DNA of 64,000 nucleotides from Moraxella sp. K1664 (GTDB taxonomy: Bacteria; Pseudomonadota; Gammaproteobacteria; Pseudomonadales; Moraxellaceae): contig NZ_CP155576.1 in NCBI RefSeq assembly GCF_039693965.1, forward strand, positions 2,480,001 through 2,544,000. The letters run 5' to 3'. Shown here one piece after another: positions 36,780 through 46,149 of the stretch (the first letter of the stretch is position 1; each line of letters opens with the position of its first letter). The notes under the pieces were generated by a model. That model ran no database searches. It saw only the letters and a list, made by a program, of their open reading frames with translations, and was not told the origin of the DNA. Position numbers and translations under genes: made by a program.

Positions 36780-38411
36780 ATGCTCATCTCTTATAAAAAC
36801 CGCCTGTTTGACCTATATCGCATTTGTGCCAAATACCGCCTTGACACCCATTTTGCGGACGTGCCAGAGCTTGTCCCCTTGGCACGGCTTATCAAAATGC
36901 ACCCTGCAAGCATTGGCAAATCGCATAACCCGCTAGGAGTCAAGCTCGCCCTAGAAGAGATGGGAACGCTCTTTTTAAAGCTCGGGCAACTGCTCTCCAC
37001 CCGCTCTGACCTACTGCCCCCCGACATCATCGCCCAATTATCGCTACTACAAGACAAAGTTGCCCCGTTTGACGTTGAAGTTTTAAAACATGAAATAGAA
37101 CACCCCAAAACAGGGCTGGGTAAGCCAATTGGTGAGATATTTAGCCGATTTGATGACAAGCCACTCGCCGCCGCCAGTATCGCCCAAGTGCATACCGCTT
37201 GCTTGCCTGACGGTCGGGAAGTGGTCGTTAAAGTCGTCCGCCCCGACATTCGCCCTGTTATTATCAAGGATTTTGAGCTACTTCGGGAGCTTGCGGGCTT
37301 CCTATCGGCTCGCATGGAGTCGGCTCGGGCGGTGCATATCGTGAGTATCGTGGAAGACTACCGTCAAATCATGCTAAACGAGCTTGATTTGACCTTGGAG
37401 TCCGCCAACGCCACTCGCATGAGAAACAATTTCACAAACTCGCCACTCATCTACGTCCCCGAAGTCTATATGGCAAACAAGTCCGTCATGGTCTCGGAGC
37501 GGATTTTTGGCGTGCCGATTTCACAGACAGATGAATTTGACGCATTGGGCTATGACCGTGCCGTCCTTGCCAAAAATGGCTTGACGATATTTTTTACCCA
37601 AGTGTTTCGGGATAACTTTTTTCATGCCGACATGCACCCCGGTAACATCTTTGTGGAGACCATGCCAGACGGTCAAGCAGTGGCAAATCCACGCTATCTA
37701 GGGCTAGATTGTGCGATTATGGGGCAACTTGCCCCCGATGACCAGCTCGTTGTCGCTCGTATGCTCCTATCGGTCATGAATGGCAACTACACCACGCTGG
37801 TGGACATCATCAGTCACGCAGGTTGGATACCACCGTCCGCCGACAAACACGCACTCATCGCCGACATGGCTCGCACGGTAAGCCCCATGGTGTCTAAGCC
37901 CATGAGTGAGCTTGATTTTGCAGGGATATTGTTTGAGATTTTAAACATCGCTCGCCGTCATCAGATGAGTATACCGCCACAGCTTATGCTCCTCCTAAAA
38001 ACGCTCGTCCATGTGGAAGGGCTTGGGCGTGAGCTATACCCTGACCTTGATATTTGGTCGCTTGCCAAGCCGATTTTGACTGATTGGGTAAAATCACAGC
38101 TTGACCCCACACGTTTTTTGAATGATTTTTATGACAAATTGCCCGAACATCTACTGTCCGCCACTGACCTGCCTAAACTTGCCACCCAAAGCATTCAATC
38201 GCTTGCCACGCTTGGTGGACGACAGGACAAACAACTAAGAGAAATCCAAGCCCTACGAGCCGACTTTTTAAACCAAAAACGCCATGATTGGATAGCCTTG
38301 GGTGGATTTTTGACCTTTATCGCCATTGGGCTGACCGTGCCGATTTGGTGGGTGGGCGTGGTGTTTCATGTGCTGGCGTTGGGGTTTGTGGTGTGGCGGA
38401 TTTTAGCCTAA
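36780..38411 (+). CDS. ubiB: Ubiquinone biosynthesis protein UbiB
   Basis: 543 residues, an atypical ADCK-type kinase/ATPase needed for ubiquinone synthesis. The KxGQ motif is in TLFLKLGQLLSTRSDLLP, the Ala-rich nucleotide loop in AAASIAQVHTA, the catalytic-loop HADMHPGN in the middle, and the LDCAIMG metal-binding motif follows. Two C-terminal membrane helices are present. Usually ubiJ lies between ubiE and ubiB; here there is none. Confidence 0.95.
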   Translation: MLISYKNRLFDLYRICAKYRLDTHFADVPELVPLARLIKMHPASIGKSHNPLGVKLALEEMGTLFLKLGQLLSTRSDLLPPDIIAQLSLLQDKVAPFDVEVLKHEIEHPKTGLGKPIGEIFSRFDDKPLAAASIAQVHTACLPDGREVVVKVVRPDIRPVIIKDFELLRELAGFLSARMESARAVHIVSIVEDYRQIMLNELDLTLESANATRMRNNFTNSPLIYVPEVYMANKSVMVSERIFGVPISQTDEFDALGYDRAVLAKNGLTIFFTQVFRDNFFHADMHPGNIFVETMPDGQAVANPRYLGLDCAIMGQLAPDDQLVVARMLLSVMNGNYTTLVDIISHAGWIPPSADKHALIADMARTVSPMVSKPMSELDFAGILFEILNIARRHQMSIPPQLMLLLKTLVHVEGLGRELYPDLDIWSLAKPILTDWVKSQLDPTRFLNDFYDKLPEHLLSATDLPKLATQSIQSLATLGGRQDKQLREIQALRADFLNQKRHDWIALGGFLTFIAIGLTVPIWWVGVVFHVLALGFVVWRILA

Positions 38412-38446
38412 TAGCCGAATTTTAGACTTAAAAAACTTTGGACATG

Positions 38447-38475
38447 AAAAAGGCGACATGACTCGCCTTTTTGCT
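38447..38475. terminator. Bidirectional terminator between ubiB and yeaC homologue
   Basis: AAAAAGGCGA-CATGAC-TCGCCTTTTT, with A and T runs on both sides, between convergent genes. Confidence 0.88.
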
Positions 38476-38481
38476 TTTTAA

Positions 38482-38769
38482 TCACTTAAACTTCACAGGT
38501 CGCTCAGCATTGGGATAATGATGTTCATGTTCCACATCACAGTCCTCGCCCACGGTATTGCCTTTGTCATCTTTGGGCTTTTCAATATAGCCCGTGCGTT
38601 CTTCTACGGGCAAATACTCATGCTCCCACACCATGACCGCTTGCATACAGGTTTGGCGTTGTTCGTCTGTTAGGCGAACGCCGTTATCCCATTTGCCAAT
38701 CTCAATGGCGGTGCGGAATTTAGCGACGATTTCGGGGGTTAGGCTGTTTAGGATGTCTTGTTTGTTCAT
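38482..38769 (-). CDS. YeaC-like DUF1315 family protein
   Basis: 95 residues. The whole length fits the DUF1315/YeaC family: LTPEIVAKFRTAIEIGKW, the WDNGVRLTDEQRQTCMQAV block, EHEYLPVEERTGYI, and an acidic/His tail. Function is unknown. It shares a terminator with ubiB and is transcribed toward it. Confidence 0.85.
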   Translation of the reverse strand: MNKQDILNSLTPEIVAKFRTAIEIGKWDNGVRLTDEQRQTCMQAVMVWEHEYLPVEERTGYIEKPKDDKGNTVGEDCDVEHEHHYPNAERPVKFK

Positions 38770-38823
38770 GTTTGACCTTTTAATTTATTATTTGACAATG
38801 ATTGTTGATTTTAAGATGCGCTT

Positions 38824-39081
38824 AGGGCATGTTGAACATTGATAATATTTTATAAAATAAGATGAAAATTTGACAATTTCAATCAATTTTTGCATGAAAA
38901 TAGCTATCCGACCACTTAACTGTGCGATTTTAAGATTTTTACTTAATTTTAAAATTAAGTGGTCGGATTGTTTTTCATAATAAAAACTTGTCCGACAGAA
39001 AACTTACAGCCTTTGTTTTTTCCTTGAAAAACGTGCGATTTTTCTCATTTTTCATTGTAAACACCAAAGGCAGGCACGCCC
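38824..39081. mobile_element. MITE copy C, 258 bp, with inner hairpin
   Basis: The left end is AGGGCATGTTGAAC; the right end is worn (GGCAGGCACGCCCT). TA flanks both borders. Unlike copies A and B it has an extra ~65-bp segment bounded by ATCCGACCACTTAA / TTAAGTGGTCGGAT (about 38906-38969). It fills most of the 38770-39196 spacer. Confidence 0.82.
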
Positions 39082-39196
39082 TAGCACTTTCCATCTGTTT
39101 TTGTGAACACTTGAAGCATATTTTATAAAATAATGGTTAATTTTTATAAAATATATGTTACAATAAGTTTGTTTTGTTAGTAAAGGAAACAGTTTC

Positions 39197-39508
39197 ATGC
39201 AAGATATTTACAATTTAGACATAAATGTCGTCAATCAGTTAGCAGGCATCGACCCCGTTCTAAACCCCGACTGGCAAGAGATTTTAGATGGCATTATACC
39301 ACAGCTCGACGAAGAGTCGCAAACGGTCGTTGCAAGCACTGTTTTAGCCCCTAAAGGTATCATTTATAGCAAGACCACAGGGAAGTATTTCGCCAAAAAA
39401 CCTGCCACGCTTGCCCAGACTTTACAATCACTTCCTTTGCAAAATAAACAGCTCATCAAAGCTGCCCAAATCTTGCAGGACGTTTATCAGACTGCCCCCC
39501 CCCCCTGA
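39197..39508 (+). CDS. Hypothetical protein with a C11 tract near its end
   Basis: 103 residues as the sequence stands, soluble, not recognised. The start ATG has a good AAAGGAAAC ribosome-binding site. A run of eleven C bases (39495-39505) leads to a premature TGA (...QTAPPP). With ten Cs the frame would read on as PDNETQSYDVHLLIDELEAA and end at a TAA at 39570-39572, which looks like the natural C-terminus. So the gene is either phase-variable through slippage or the run length was misread. The next gene follows closely and probably shares the transcript. Confidence 0.7.
   Translation: MQDIYNLDINVVNQLAGIDPVLNPDWQEILDGIIPQLDEESQTVVASTVLAPKGIIYSKTTGKYFAKKPATLAQTLQSLPLQNKQLIKAAQILQDVYQTAPPP
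39495..39505 (+). repeat. Homopolymer C11 inside a gene
   Basis: Eleven consecutive C bases within the 3' part of the 39197 gene. Runs of this length slip readily in replication. Confidence 0.95.
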
Positions 39509-39642
39509 TAACGAAACTCAATCCTATGATGTGCACTTACTTATCGACGAATTAGAAGCTGCCCTAACCTAATCTTGATAAAGTTCCAATCAGTCCCGAT
39601 AGGAATGAACATAAACAACGTACTGCCATCAGAACCGCCTTT

Positions 39643-40941
39643 TTGTATGAATTTTCTGATTGGCTTGACACCATCAAACTGGAAATGCCCAAAAGTGTAC
39701 GCCAAATCAATGAACGCATTTTTAAGATTTTTACCAAAGAAGTCTTTATTAAATCACTCATTCAAGGACGAGATTTTCGCTACCTAGAAGCGGTGGATTT
39801 GGATCTGTATGGCGTTACCCATTTTCCAGCATTTATCCAAAAAGAAGCCAGCAACCGCAAATTGCTCATCGTTGAGACTAAGCACATTTGGTTTATCGTA
39901 TCTCCGTCCGAAACCTTGGGCAGTAACCCATTCTCACTAAGACGATTTTTAGCCGAAGATATCACAGGTGGGTTTGCTTATTTTAATGGCTTAGCGCTTA
40001 CCAAATCCTTATGTGACAAACCAGAAGTGCAAGAAGTCATGCTAAAATTTGTCAATCGTATTTTTAGCCTTGACCGCAACATCTCTGATGAACTCAAAAA
40101 ATATGCCATTCACATTCGAAAAATGGTCAAAGAGCAATTCACTCCCATCTTACTGGATAGTAAATTTACCGCAGACGGTAGTAGTGCGGAAAAAACCATT
40201 GCCAGACGGATTATTAAATTTGAAGAACTACTGACCAGTTCAGTATTACGACAACTGCCTACCATGATTAGCATTGCCAAAAATTCTGAATTTGACCAAG
40301 AATTTTTGTTTCATCGTTTAAATGGCTTTTTTAATGAACTACTCATTTTGATTAAGAATTTTAGAATGCACCCACTGGCTCGCCACGCCTTTGTCGCCCA
40401 GCATTTGCAGTTGCGTGTATTAGCACTTGATGTGTTAATACAAAAAAACAGGGGGGCGATTTTTGACCCCACCATTAGCACCGAAGAGCTAAGAGAAAAG
40501 CTCGGTGAAGCAATGAACGACATTCGTGAGAGTTACGAAGAAGGGCTTAACAACATGGCGGAGATAGAAGAGCTTATCGCCAATACCAAAGCTTACGATG
40601 ACAAAAAAGCCTCCGGTGGATTTTTTGCCAAATTAGGCTTTGGCAAACCCAAATACACAATGGAAGAACTAAGAGAGGCGAAACAAGAGCTAAATGAAGA
40701 GTTTTTTGTAGAAATTGTACGCCTTGCCAAAAAACATAAACAAGCAATTGTGTATGTGGAATACGAAACCGACTTTGAGATTAATGAGGATTATCGCCAC
40801 TATGCCATCGCTAACGAAAGTTATGGCTTGGCACGCCTGCCCTATATCATCGCCCTACCAGAAGACCGTGAGACGTTCTCATTAGAGGCACTAAAAGACG
40901 ATGTATACTGGGAAATTTTTGACCAAATTTATAACGTATAA
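39643..40941 (+). CDS. Hypothetical protein of unknown function
   Basis: 432 residues from a TTG; no ATG or GTG is available in this frame. Protein-like sequence (PDRNEHKQRTAIRTAF) continues upstream to a stop at 39565, so the true start may be a rare codon or need coupling with the preceding gene. The product is soluble and rich in Glu, Lys and helices. A Gly/Lys loop ASGGFFAKLGFGKPKYTMEE occurs near 325-345. No domain was recognised. It shares strand and close spacing with the 39197 gene, and is followed by a terminator. Confidence 0.7.
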   Translation: MYEFSDWLDTIKLEMPKSVRQINERIFKIFTKEVFIKSLIQGRDFRYLEAVDLDLYGVTHFPAFIQKEASNRKLLIVETKHIWFIVSPSETLGSNPFSLRRFLAEDITGGFAYFNGLALTKSLCDKPEVQEVMLKFVNRIFSLDRNISDELKKYAIHIRKMVKEQFTPILLDSKFTADGSSAEKTIARRIIKFEELLTSSVLRQLPTMISIAKNSEFDQEFLFHRLNGFFNELLILIKNFRMHPLARHAFVAQHLQLRVLALDVLIQKNRGAIFDPTISTEELREKLGEAMNDIRESYEEGLNNMAEIEELIANTKAYDDKKASGGFFAKLGFGKPKYTMEELREAKQELNEEFFVEIVRLAKKHKQAIVYVEYETDFEINEDYRHYAIANESYGLARLPYIIALPEDRETFSLEALKDDVYWEIFDQIYNV

Positions 40942-40950
40942 AGCACCAAC

Positions 40951-40981
40951 AAGGGCGAACGTGATGTTTGCCCTTTTCTTT
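40951..40981 (+). terminator. Rho-independent terminator
   Basis: AAGGGCGAAC-GTGAT-GTTTGCCCTT followed by TTCTTTT, ten bases after the 40941 stop. Confidence 0.87.
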
Positions 40982-41917
40982 TCACAAAAAATTAAACCGC
41001 CCATCATCACCCATCGCCTGTGGCAAATCATCCGTTGCCACGCCCATGAGTGCCAAGGTCTCACGCTCTATCAGCCGTGTAATCGTATCTAGGGGCAAAT
41101 CATTTTGTGCCACGCCAAACGGCTCTTCCAACTGACTGCTTAGCTCGTCCAGCCCCAAAAACATGTAGGCAAGCAGTCCCACCAAAAACGGCGTCCAAAT
41201 CCCCAGTACCGACTCAATGCCAAACGGCAACATCCAACAAAAACAAAACACCGCCCGATGCAGCAGCACCGAATACACCAGTGGCAAGGGCGTGCTACTG
41301 ATACGGTCGCACCCTGCCTGAATGTTACCCATTTCGATGATGTGGCGTTGGATACTGGTGTAGATGATGTCACTGATTTGTCCTGATTTGACGGCATGGA
41401 TAAGGCGGTGTTGCATTCGCTCTAACACCACCTGCGGAGCGTTGATGTGCTGACGAATGAGCGTATTTAGCTCATCTTTGTCTTTATCATCAATGCCCAG
41501 ATAATCGGCAAATCTCTCTACGGGCAGTTTTTGATGACGTAGGCGGTCTCTAAATAAATTGACAAAAATCAGCATATCCACCAGCACCGCCCGTCTGTCG
41601 TCCGCATTCAAAAAATGCGTATCCCTACTAAAATGACGAGTATTAGCAATGAGCGAACCCCACAGTTTACGCCCTTCCCACCACCTGTCATAGCAAGCAT
41701 TATTCCTAAATCCCAAAAAGATAGATAGCACCACGCCAAACACCGTAAAACCGACCGCAGGGACGTTTTTGACGGTGTAGAGCTGATAATGCGACAAGCC
41801 CCACGCTATCATAGACACCGCCATGAGCAGGATTATCATCGGTAGCACTTTGGGCAGTATCGTGCCATGCCACATGAACAGCAGTTTTAGGCTGTTGTGT
41901 TTATCACGGACTATCAT
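40982..41917 (-). CDS. Bestrophin-family ion channel
   Basis: 311 residues. Bacterial bestrophin homologues (YneE family) form pentameric ion channels. Family features: an N-terminal amphipathic part, two helices, FGVVLSIFLGFRNNACYDRWWEGRKLWG with the hallmark RxxxxYxRWWEGRKxWG region, and a C-terminal pair of helices (FLVGLLAYMFLGLDELSSQLEEPFG) with the conserved acidic EEPFG motif. Its first codons overlap the pgeF stop by 4 bp, implying co-translation. Confidence 0.92.
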   Translation of the reverse strand: MIVRDKHNSLKLLFMWHGTILPKVLPMIILLMAVSMIAWGLSHYQLYTVKNVPAVGFTVFGVVLSIFLGFRNNACYDRWWEGRKLWGSLIANTRHFSRDTHFLNADDRRAVLVDMLIFVNLFRDRLRHQKLPVERFADYLGIDDKDKDELNTLIRQHINAPQVVLERMQHRLIHAVKSGQISDIIYTSIQRHIIEMGNIQAGCDRISSTPLPLVYSVLLHRAVFCFCWMLPFGIESVLGIWTPFLVGLLAYMFLGLDELSSQLEEPFGVAQNDLPLDTITRLIERETLALMGVATDDLPQAMGDDGRFNFL

Positions 41918-42711
41918 AACTTAACAATCACAGTCGCCATACGTCCTGTGGCGGACTTTTTGGCATGGGTTTGCTGGCGGTATGAGTAGTATTTTGGGTT
42001 AGCATAACTGCACGGAACAGTATCGTTTATGACCGTGATGTCTAAATGGGACAGTTGTAATTTGGTTAATTTTACAATATCAATCAAGCACTTATCATCG
42101 TCTTTATCCGTGATAATCTGTTGATATAACTCATCAAATGTCAATGCCACTAGGTTTTTATCACTCACTTGGCTGATGATGTCATGAGCTAAGGTTTTGT
42201 TAATCTCATAATTATCATGGCTGATACACGCCCCGATGACGGCTTTGATGTTGTTTTTATCATGAAAATTCTCATAAGTATTTTTAATGATACCTTTGGT
42301 GAGCCCTTGCCAACCTGCATGAATACAGGCGATTTGGCCATTCTCATTATCTGCACAATCATCATTAAAAAGAGCAATCGGCACGCAGTCGGCGGTCATG
42401 ATAGACAGTGCCACGCCTGCCTTATCAGTGATGAGTGCGTCTGCGTCTTGGGGGACTATGGCGGATTTGGCGTGTGCCACGATGTCGCTGTGGATTTGGT
42501 TTAACCAGTGGATTTGGCTCACGTTATCATTTGTAAGTCCGTTTAACCTATCTAACAACGCCATGCGGTTGGTAAGAACTTGCTCGCTGTCATCGCCAAC
42601 GTGTAACCCCATGTTAAACGAGCCATATAAATCATTGCCCCATTTGTCAAACTCGCCTGCGTGGGTCTGGACGATAAGCACATGGTCATTTTGGTATAAT
42701 ATATCAAACAT
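41914..42711 (-). CDS. pgeF: Peptidoglycan editing factor PgeF (YfiH, laccase domain)
   Basis: 265 residues. A copper/zinc-type YfiH domain: NQIHSDIV with a metal His, IMTADCVPIALFND with the conserved Cys, and IACIHAGWQGLTKGII with the second His. E. coli PgeF removes L-Ser wrongly placed in the cell-wall peptide. It sits 24 bp after rluD, the usual rluD-pgeF order, and overlaps the bestrophin gene. Confidence 0.92.
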   Translation of the reverse strand: MFDILYQNDHVLIVQTHAGEFDKWGNDLYGSFNMGLHVGDDSEQVLTNRMALLDRLNGLTNDNVSQIHWLNQIHSDIVAHAKSAIVPQDADALITDKAGVALSIMTADCVPIALFNDDCADNENGQIACIHAGWQGLTKGIIKNTYENFHDKNNIKAVIGACISHDNYEINKTLAHDIISQVSDKNLVALTFDELYQQIITDKDDDKCLIDIVKLTKLQLSHLDITVINDTVPCSYANPKYYSYRQQTHAKKSATGRMATVIVKL

Positions 42712-42735
42712 GATAATCCTGTTAATTTTATAAAA

Positions 42736-43806
42736 TTATTCTTGCAAAATCCCAATCATCACCGCCATATCAGACGGCATATCACGGCTAAATACCAACG
42801 CCTTGCCCGTGGTCGGGTGGATAAAGCCGAGCTTATGGGCGTGCAAGGCTTGACGGGGAAAATCTATCACCGCTTGGCGAGTGGCAGGAGCAAGACCTGA
42901 TTTGGGAAGTCCGCCATAAACCTTATCGCCAAGCAGGGCATGACCGACATGGGACAGGTGTACACGGATTTGGTGGGTACGCCCCGTCTCCAAGCGAACA
43001 TGGAGCAAGCTATAATGCGTACCCAGTGGCGTGGCGGATATGATGTGCGTGGTGGCAGGTTTACCGCCGTCCGTTACCGTCATCTTGGTGCGATGAATGC
43101 GGTGTCGCCCTATCGGTGCGTCTATCGTGGCATGGCGTAAGATGTCGCTTGGCACACCTGTGGCGATACATTGGTATTCCCGATAGACCGATTTGTCTTT
43201 TAGTTGTTCGGTCAAATCAAGCTGGGCGGATTTGGTGCGAGCGACAATGAGTAGCCCCGATGTGTCCTTATCAATGCGATGAACCAGCCCTGCCCGTGGC
43301 AGGTGGGCGTTATCAGGATAATGATATAGCAAGGCATTGACGAGCGTGCCTGTGCGATTGCCCGCCCCAGGGTGGACGACCAGACCGACAGGCTTATTTA
43401 TCACAATCACGTCATCATCGGCATAGACCACGTCAAGGGGGATATTTTCGGGCAAATCTTCGCTGTGATTGTCAAGCTTGGCGGATAGGGTCAAAACATC
43501 GCCCAGTTTGACACGGTATTTGCTTTTTTGGGGCGTGTCATTGACAAGCAAGCTCTCATCATCAATAAAGCCCTGTATCTGCACTCGGGAAAAGCCGTCA
43601 AACACGTCTGTGGCGATTTTGTCTAGGCGTGTGCCGATGTCGGATTCGCCCACGATGTAGCTTTGGGTGAGCGGATTTGGCGAGTCTGTCTCGGCAAATT
43701 CATCATCATTATCATTTAAACTGGATAAATTGGGCAAATCAGCTAAGTCATCATTACTGGCGGTCTGACTAAAAGAATGTAAAGAATGTAAAGAATGTTC
43801 TGTCAT
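42736..43806 (-). CDS. rluD: 23S rRNA pseudouridine(1911/1915/1917) synthase RluD
   Basis: 356 residues. It makes pseudouridines in helix 69 of 23S rRNA. After a ~45-residue Asp/Ser-rich N-terminal extension comes an S4 RNA-binding domain (about 52-110), then the catalytic domain with the Asp in HRIDKDTSGLLIVARTK, and RTHQIRVHLSHVGHALLGD. It is divergent from bamD, as in many gammaproteobacteria, and is followed by pgeF. Confidence 0.95.
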   Translation of the reverse strand: MTEHSLHSLHSFSQTASNDDLADLPNLSSLNDNDDEFAETDSPNPLTQSYIVGESDIGTRLDKIATDVFDGFSRVQIQGFIDDESLLVNDTPQKSKYRVKLGDVLTLSAKLDNHSEDLPENIPLDVVYADDDVIVINKPVGLVVHPGAGNRTGTLVNALLYHYPDNAHLPRAGLVHRIDKDTSGLLIVARTKSAQLDLTEQLKDKSVYREYQCIATGVPSDILRHATIDAPIGRHRIHRTKMTVTDGGKPATTHIISATPLGTHYSLLHVRLETGRTHQIRVHLSHVGHALLGDKVYGGLPKSGLAPATRQAVIDFPRQALHAHKLGFIHPTTGKALVFSRDMPSDMAVMIGILQE

Positions 43807-43956
43807 GGCGATATTTAAATTGCTTTTTTAAAATTACTTTGAAAATAAGCCATTTTAGCATTTTTTGTTAAAAATAGCCGATTTTATTTTGGTGTTGTTC
43901 ATTCTTAAAATTTTGTGGTAAACTATTTCAAATTTTTATTGTGATTTGGACAAAAA

Positions 43957-45018
43957 ATGAACAAAACCGCCAAACTTACCCTGACCGCCATCATGACATC
44001 CGCCGTGCTACTTTCTGGTTGCTCCACCCTAAAAGGCATTGGCAAAAAAGACAGTGAAGTTGTACAAAGTGCCGAGCAGTCCGAGATTGGTTATTATCAA
44101 ACCGCCCAAAACGCCCTAGATAGAAACCGCTATAACGAAGCGATGAGTGCGTTAAATAGCTTACGCACGTTTTATCCGACAGGACAGTATGCCGAGCAGG
44201 CGTTGCTGGATTTGATTTATGCTCAATATCGTGCCAACGACTTTGAAGCGGTAACCAAAAGCACTGCCGAATTTATCCGCTCCTACCCAACCAGTCGCCA
44301 TGTCGATTATGCCCTATATGTCCAAGGCGTAACCAACATGGGCGGTGCTCCTAAGTCGTCTCGCCTATTTAATCTTGACCAATCCCAACGTGATGTATCC
44401 TACCTACGTTTGGCATTTCAAGATTTCTCCAATCTCATCAAGCACTTCCCAAACAGTGCCTACGCTCCTGACGCCGCCCAGCGTATGAGAGCGATTTATA
44501 ATGACTTTGCCGAGCATGAACTGGTCGCCGCTCGTTGGTATGTCAAGCGTGATGCCCATGTTGCCGCCGCCAACCGTGCCAAATGGGTGTTTCAGTACTT
44601 CCCCCAATCAACAGGCGTGCCAGAAGCCATCGCCATCTTAGCACACAGCAATGAGCAGTTGGGACTGACTGACACCGCCAACCAATACAAGACCCTACTC
44701 CAAATCAACTACCCCCAATACCTTGGGGCAAATGGACAGGTCAATATCGGCAAAAGCCAATCTTTTACCAAAAAAGCCTTATCATCGGTGAGTTTTGGTA
44801 GATTTGGGCGTGCCAAAGATACCCCCACCTATCAAGGCGGTCAGTATGATGGTGCGACACGCACACAAATCATCACTTCCGCCCAAGCTCTTGCTCTGCC
44901 TGAGACCACAACCGAAGTAACCGCTCCACCAACAGCCGACACACGCAACGCCCGTCACATCGGCTTGGGTCTGCCCGCTGACGAAGCCGAAGCGGGCAAC
45001 ATCAACCAAACCCCCTAA
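43957..45018 (+). CDS. bamD: Outer membrane assembly lipoprotein BamD
   Basis: 353 residues. An essential part of the BAM machine that inserts outer-membrane barrels. The signal peptide ends in the lipobox LLSGC, with Cys at about 22. Tetratricopeptide-like repeats follow (IGYYQTAQNALDRNRYNEAM, FYPTGQYAEQALLDLIYAQY, SYPTSRHVDYALYVQGV). It is about 100 residues longer than E. coli BamD, with a low-complexity C-terminal tail rich in Thr/Ala. Confidence 0.94.
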   Translation: MNKTAKLTLTAIMTSAVLLSGCSTLKGIGKKDSEVVQSAEQSEIGYYQTAQNALDRNRYNEAMSALNSLRTFYPTGQYAEQALLDLIYAQYRANDFEAVTKSTAEFIRSYPTSRHVDYALYVQGVTNMGGAPKSSRLFNLDQSQRDVSYLRLAFQDFSNLIKHFPNSAYAPDAAQRMRAIYNDFAEHELVAARWYVKRDAHVAAANRAKWVFQYFPQSTGVPEAIAILAHSNEQLGLTDTANQYKTLLQINYPQYLGANGQVNIGKSQSFTKKALSSVSFGRFGRAKDTPTYQGGQYDGATRTQIITSAQALALPETTTEVTAPPTADTRNARHIGLGLPADEAEAGNINQTP

Positions 45019-45125
45019 TATCATCGCATTTGACAGCCAAAAACCTACCTTTTGGCGGTCAGTTTTGCCAAATCATGGTGTTGATGATAAAATTGGTTTT
45101 ATTTTTTTGATTTTTAGGAAAAGCT

Positions 45126-45473
45126 ATGGCAATGCCTATTCGTGGCGGTATCTTAACTTGTAATATCGCCGACACCCAAACCCTATACAGCAGTTATCTC
45201 TCTTTTGTCACTCATGGCGGTATTTTTGTGCCGAGTGCCAGAAAGCACAACCTTGGCGAAGACGTGTTTGTGGCATTTACCCTACCCGGCTCTACCGAGC
45301 GTTACCCACTCAACGGCAAAATCGTGTGGATTAATGAAAAAGGCACACCCAGTAAGCCTGCTGGTTTTGGCATGCAGTTTGGCACCGACCCCAACAGCCT
45401 AAAACTCAAAAACGAAATCGAGCGACTGCTTGCCGGTGAGGTTGAGGCGACTAGACCCACTTATACCATGTAA
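45126..45473 (+). CDS. pilZ: PilZ-domain protein, type IV pilus assembly
   Basis: 115 residues. A single PilZ domain as in pilus-assembly PilZ of Pseudomonas and Neisseria: GGILTCNIADTQTLYSSYLS, THGGIFVPSARKHNLGEDVF and a PAGFGMQF strand. It lacks the RxxxR and D/NxSxxG motifs that bind c-di-GMP, as do pilus-type PilZ proteins. Needed for pilus extrusion and twitching in relatives. The ATG is preceded by TAGGAAAAGC. Confidence 0.9.
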   Translation: MAMPIRGGILTCNIADTQTLYSSYLSFVTHGGIFVPSARKHNLGEDVFVAFTLPGSTERYPLNGKIVWINEKGTPSKPAGFGMQFGTDPNSLKLKNEIERLLAGEVEATRPTYTM

Positions 45474-45488
45474 GTGTTGTAGGCAAGA

Positions 45489-45517
45489 TTGTTAATTACA
45501 CGATTATTTGTTATAAT
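45489..45517 (+). promoter_or_regulatory. Sigma-70 promoter of apt
   Basis: -35 TTGTTA, 17-bp spacer, -10 TATAAT (45512-45517). Confidence 0.6.
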
Positions 45518-45523
45518 TATAGG

Positions 45524-45550
45524 GCACGGATTTTTATTCGTGCTTTTTTA
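45524..45550 (+). terminator. Hairpin with T run between pilZ and apt
   Basis: GCACGGA-TTTTTA-TTCGTGC followed by TTTTTT. It would end pilZ transcripts. It also begins at about the predicted start point of the apt promoter, so it could alternatively be the 5' end of the apt mRNA. Confidence 0.65.
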
Positions 45551-45584
45551 TGGCAAATTTTAAGATAATTTTTAAAGAAAACTT

Positions 45585-46100
45585 ATGAAGCACTCACACC
45601 CTTTTTGGCAAATCATTCGCACCGTTCCCAATTTCCCCAAAGCGGACATTGATTTTTATGACATCACGCCCCTGCTGTGGCATGTTGATGAACTCATTAA
45701 CGAGCTTTTAAACGCCCTGCCCGATGGCATGATTGATGAAGTGGAATGCTTTGCCACCACCGAAGCACGGGGTTTTGTCATCGGCAGTCTGCTATCAGGA
45801 CGTACTGGCAAACCACTCTTACTCATTCGTAAAGCTGGCAAACTACCACCCCCAGTCCATCGCCAAAGCTATGACCTAGAATACGGCACCGACACCCTAG
45901 AAATCAAAGCGGATGCCCCCAAATCCAAGGTACTACTGGTTGATGACGTGCTTGCTACCGGCGGAACGTTAAAGGCGAGCAAACTTCTGTGCGAGCAAGC
46001 AGGGCATGACGTGCTTGGGGCATTGGTACTGCTTGATTTGCCAAATTTACATGGCGATATCGGCATGGATACTTATGCGGTCATGGCTGACACAGACTGA
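45585..46100 (+). CDS. apt: Adenine phosphoribosyltransferase
   Basis: 171 residues, the normal length. It salvages adenine to AMP using PRPP. N-terminal FPKADIDFYDITPLL, the flexible-loop ATEARGFVIGSLLS, and the PRPP motif VLLVDDVLATGGTLKAS are all typical. It has its own predicted promoter and lies 49 bp before an EamA gene. Confidence 0.93.
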   Translation: MKHSHPFWQIIRTVPNFPKADIDFYDITPLLWHVDELINELLNALPDGMIDEVECFATTEARGFVIGSLLSGRTGKPLLLIRKAGKLPPPVHRQSYDLEYGTDTLEIKADAPKSKVLLVDDVLATGGTLKASKLLCEQAGHDVLGALVLLDLPNLHGDIGMDTYAVMADTD

Positions 46101-46149
46101 TGGCGACAAAAAAGAAGGGCACACCCCAATCATTTTAAACACAGCCATC

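Noticed and set aside
46006-46149. Longer N-terminus for the EamA transporter
   Set aside because: It overlaps the end of apt in another frame; the ATG at 46150 starts just before the first helix.
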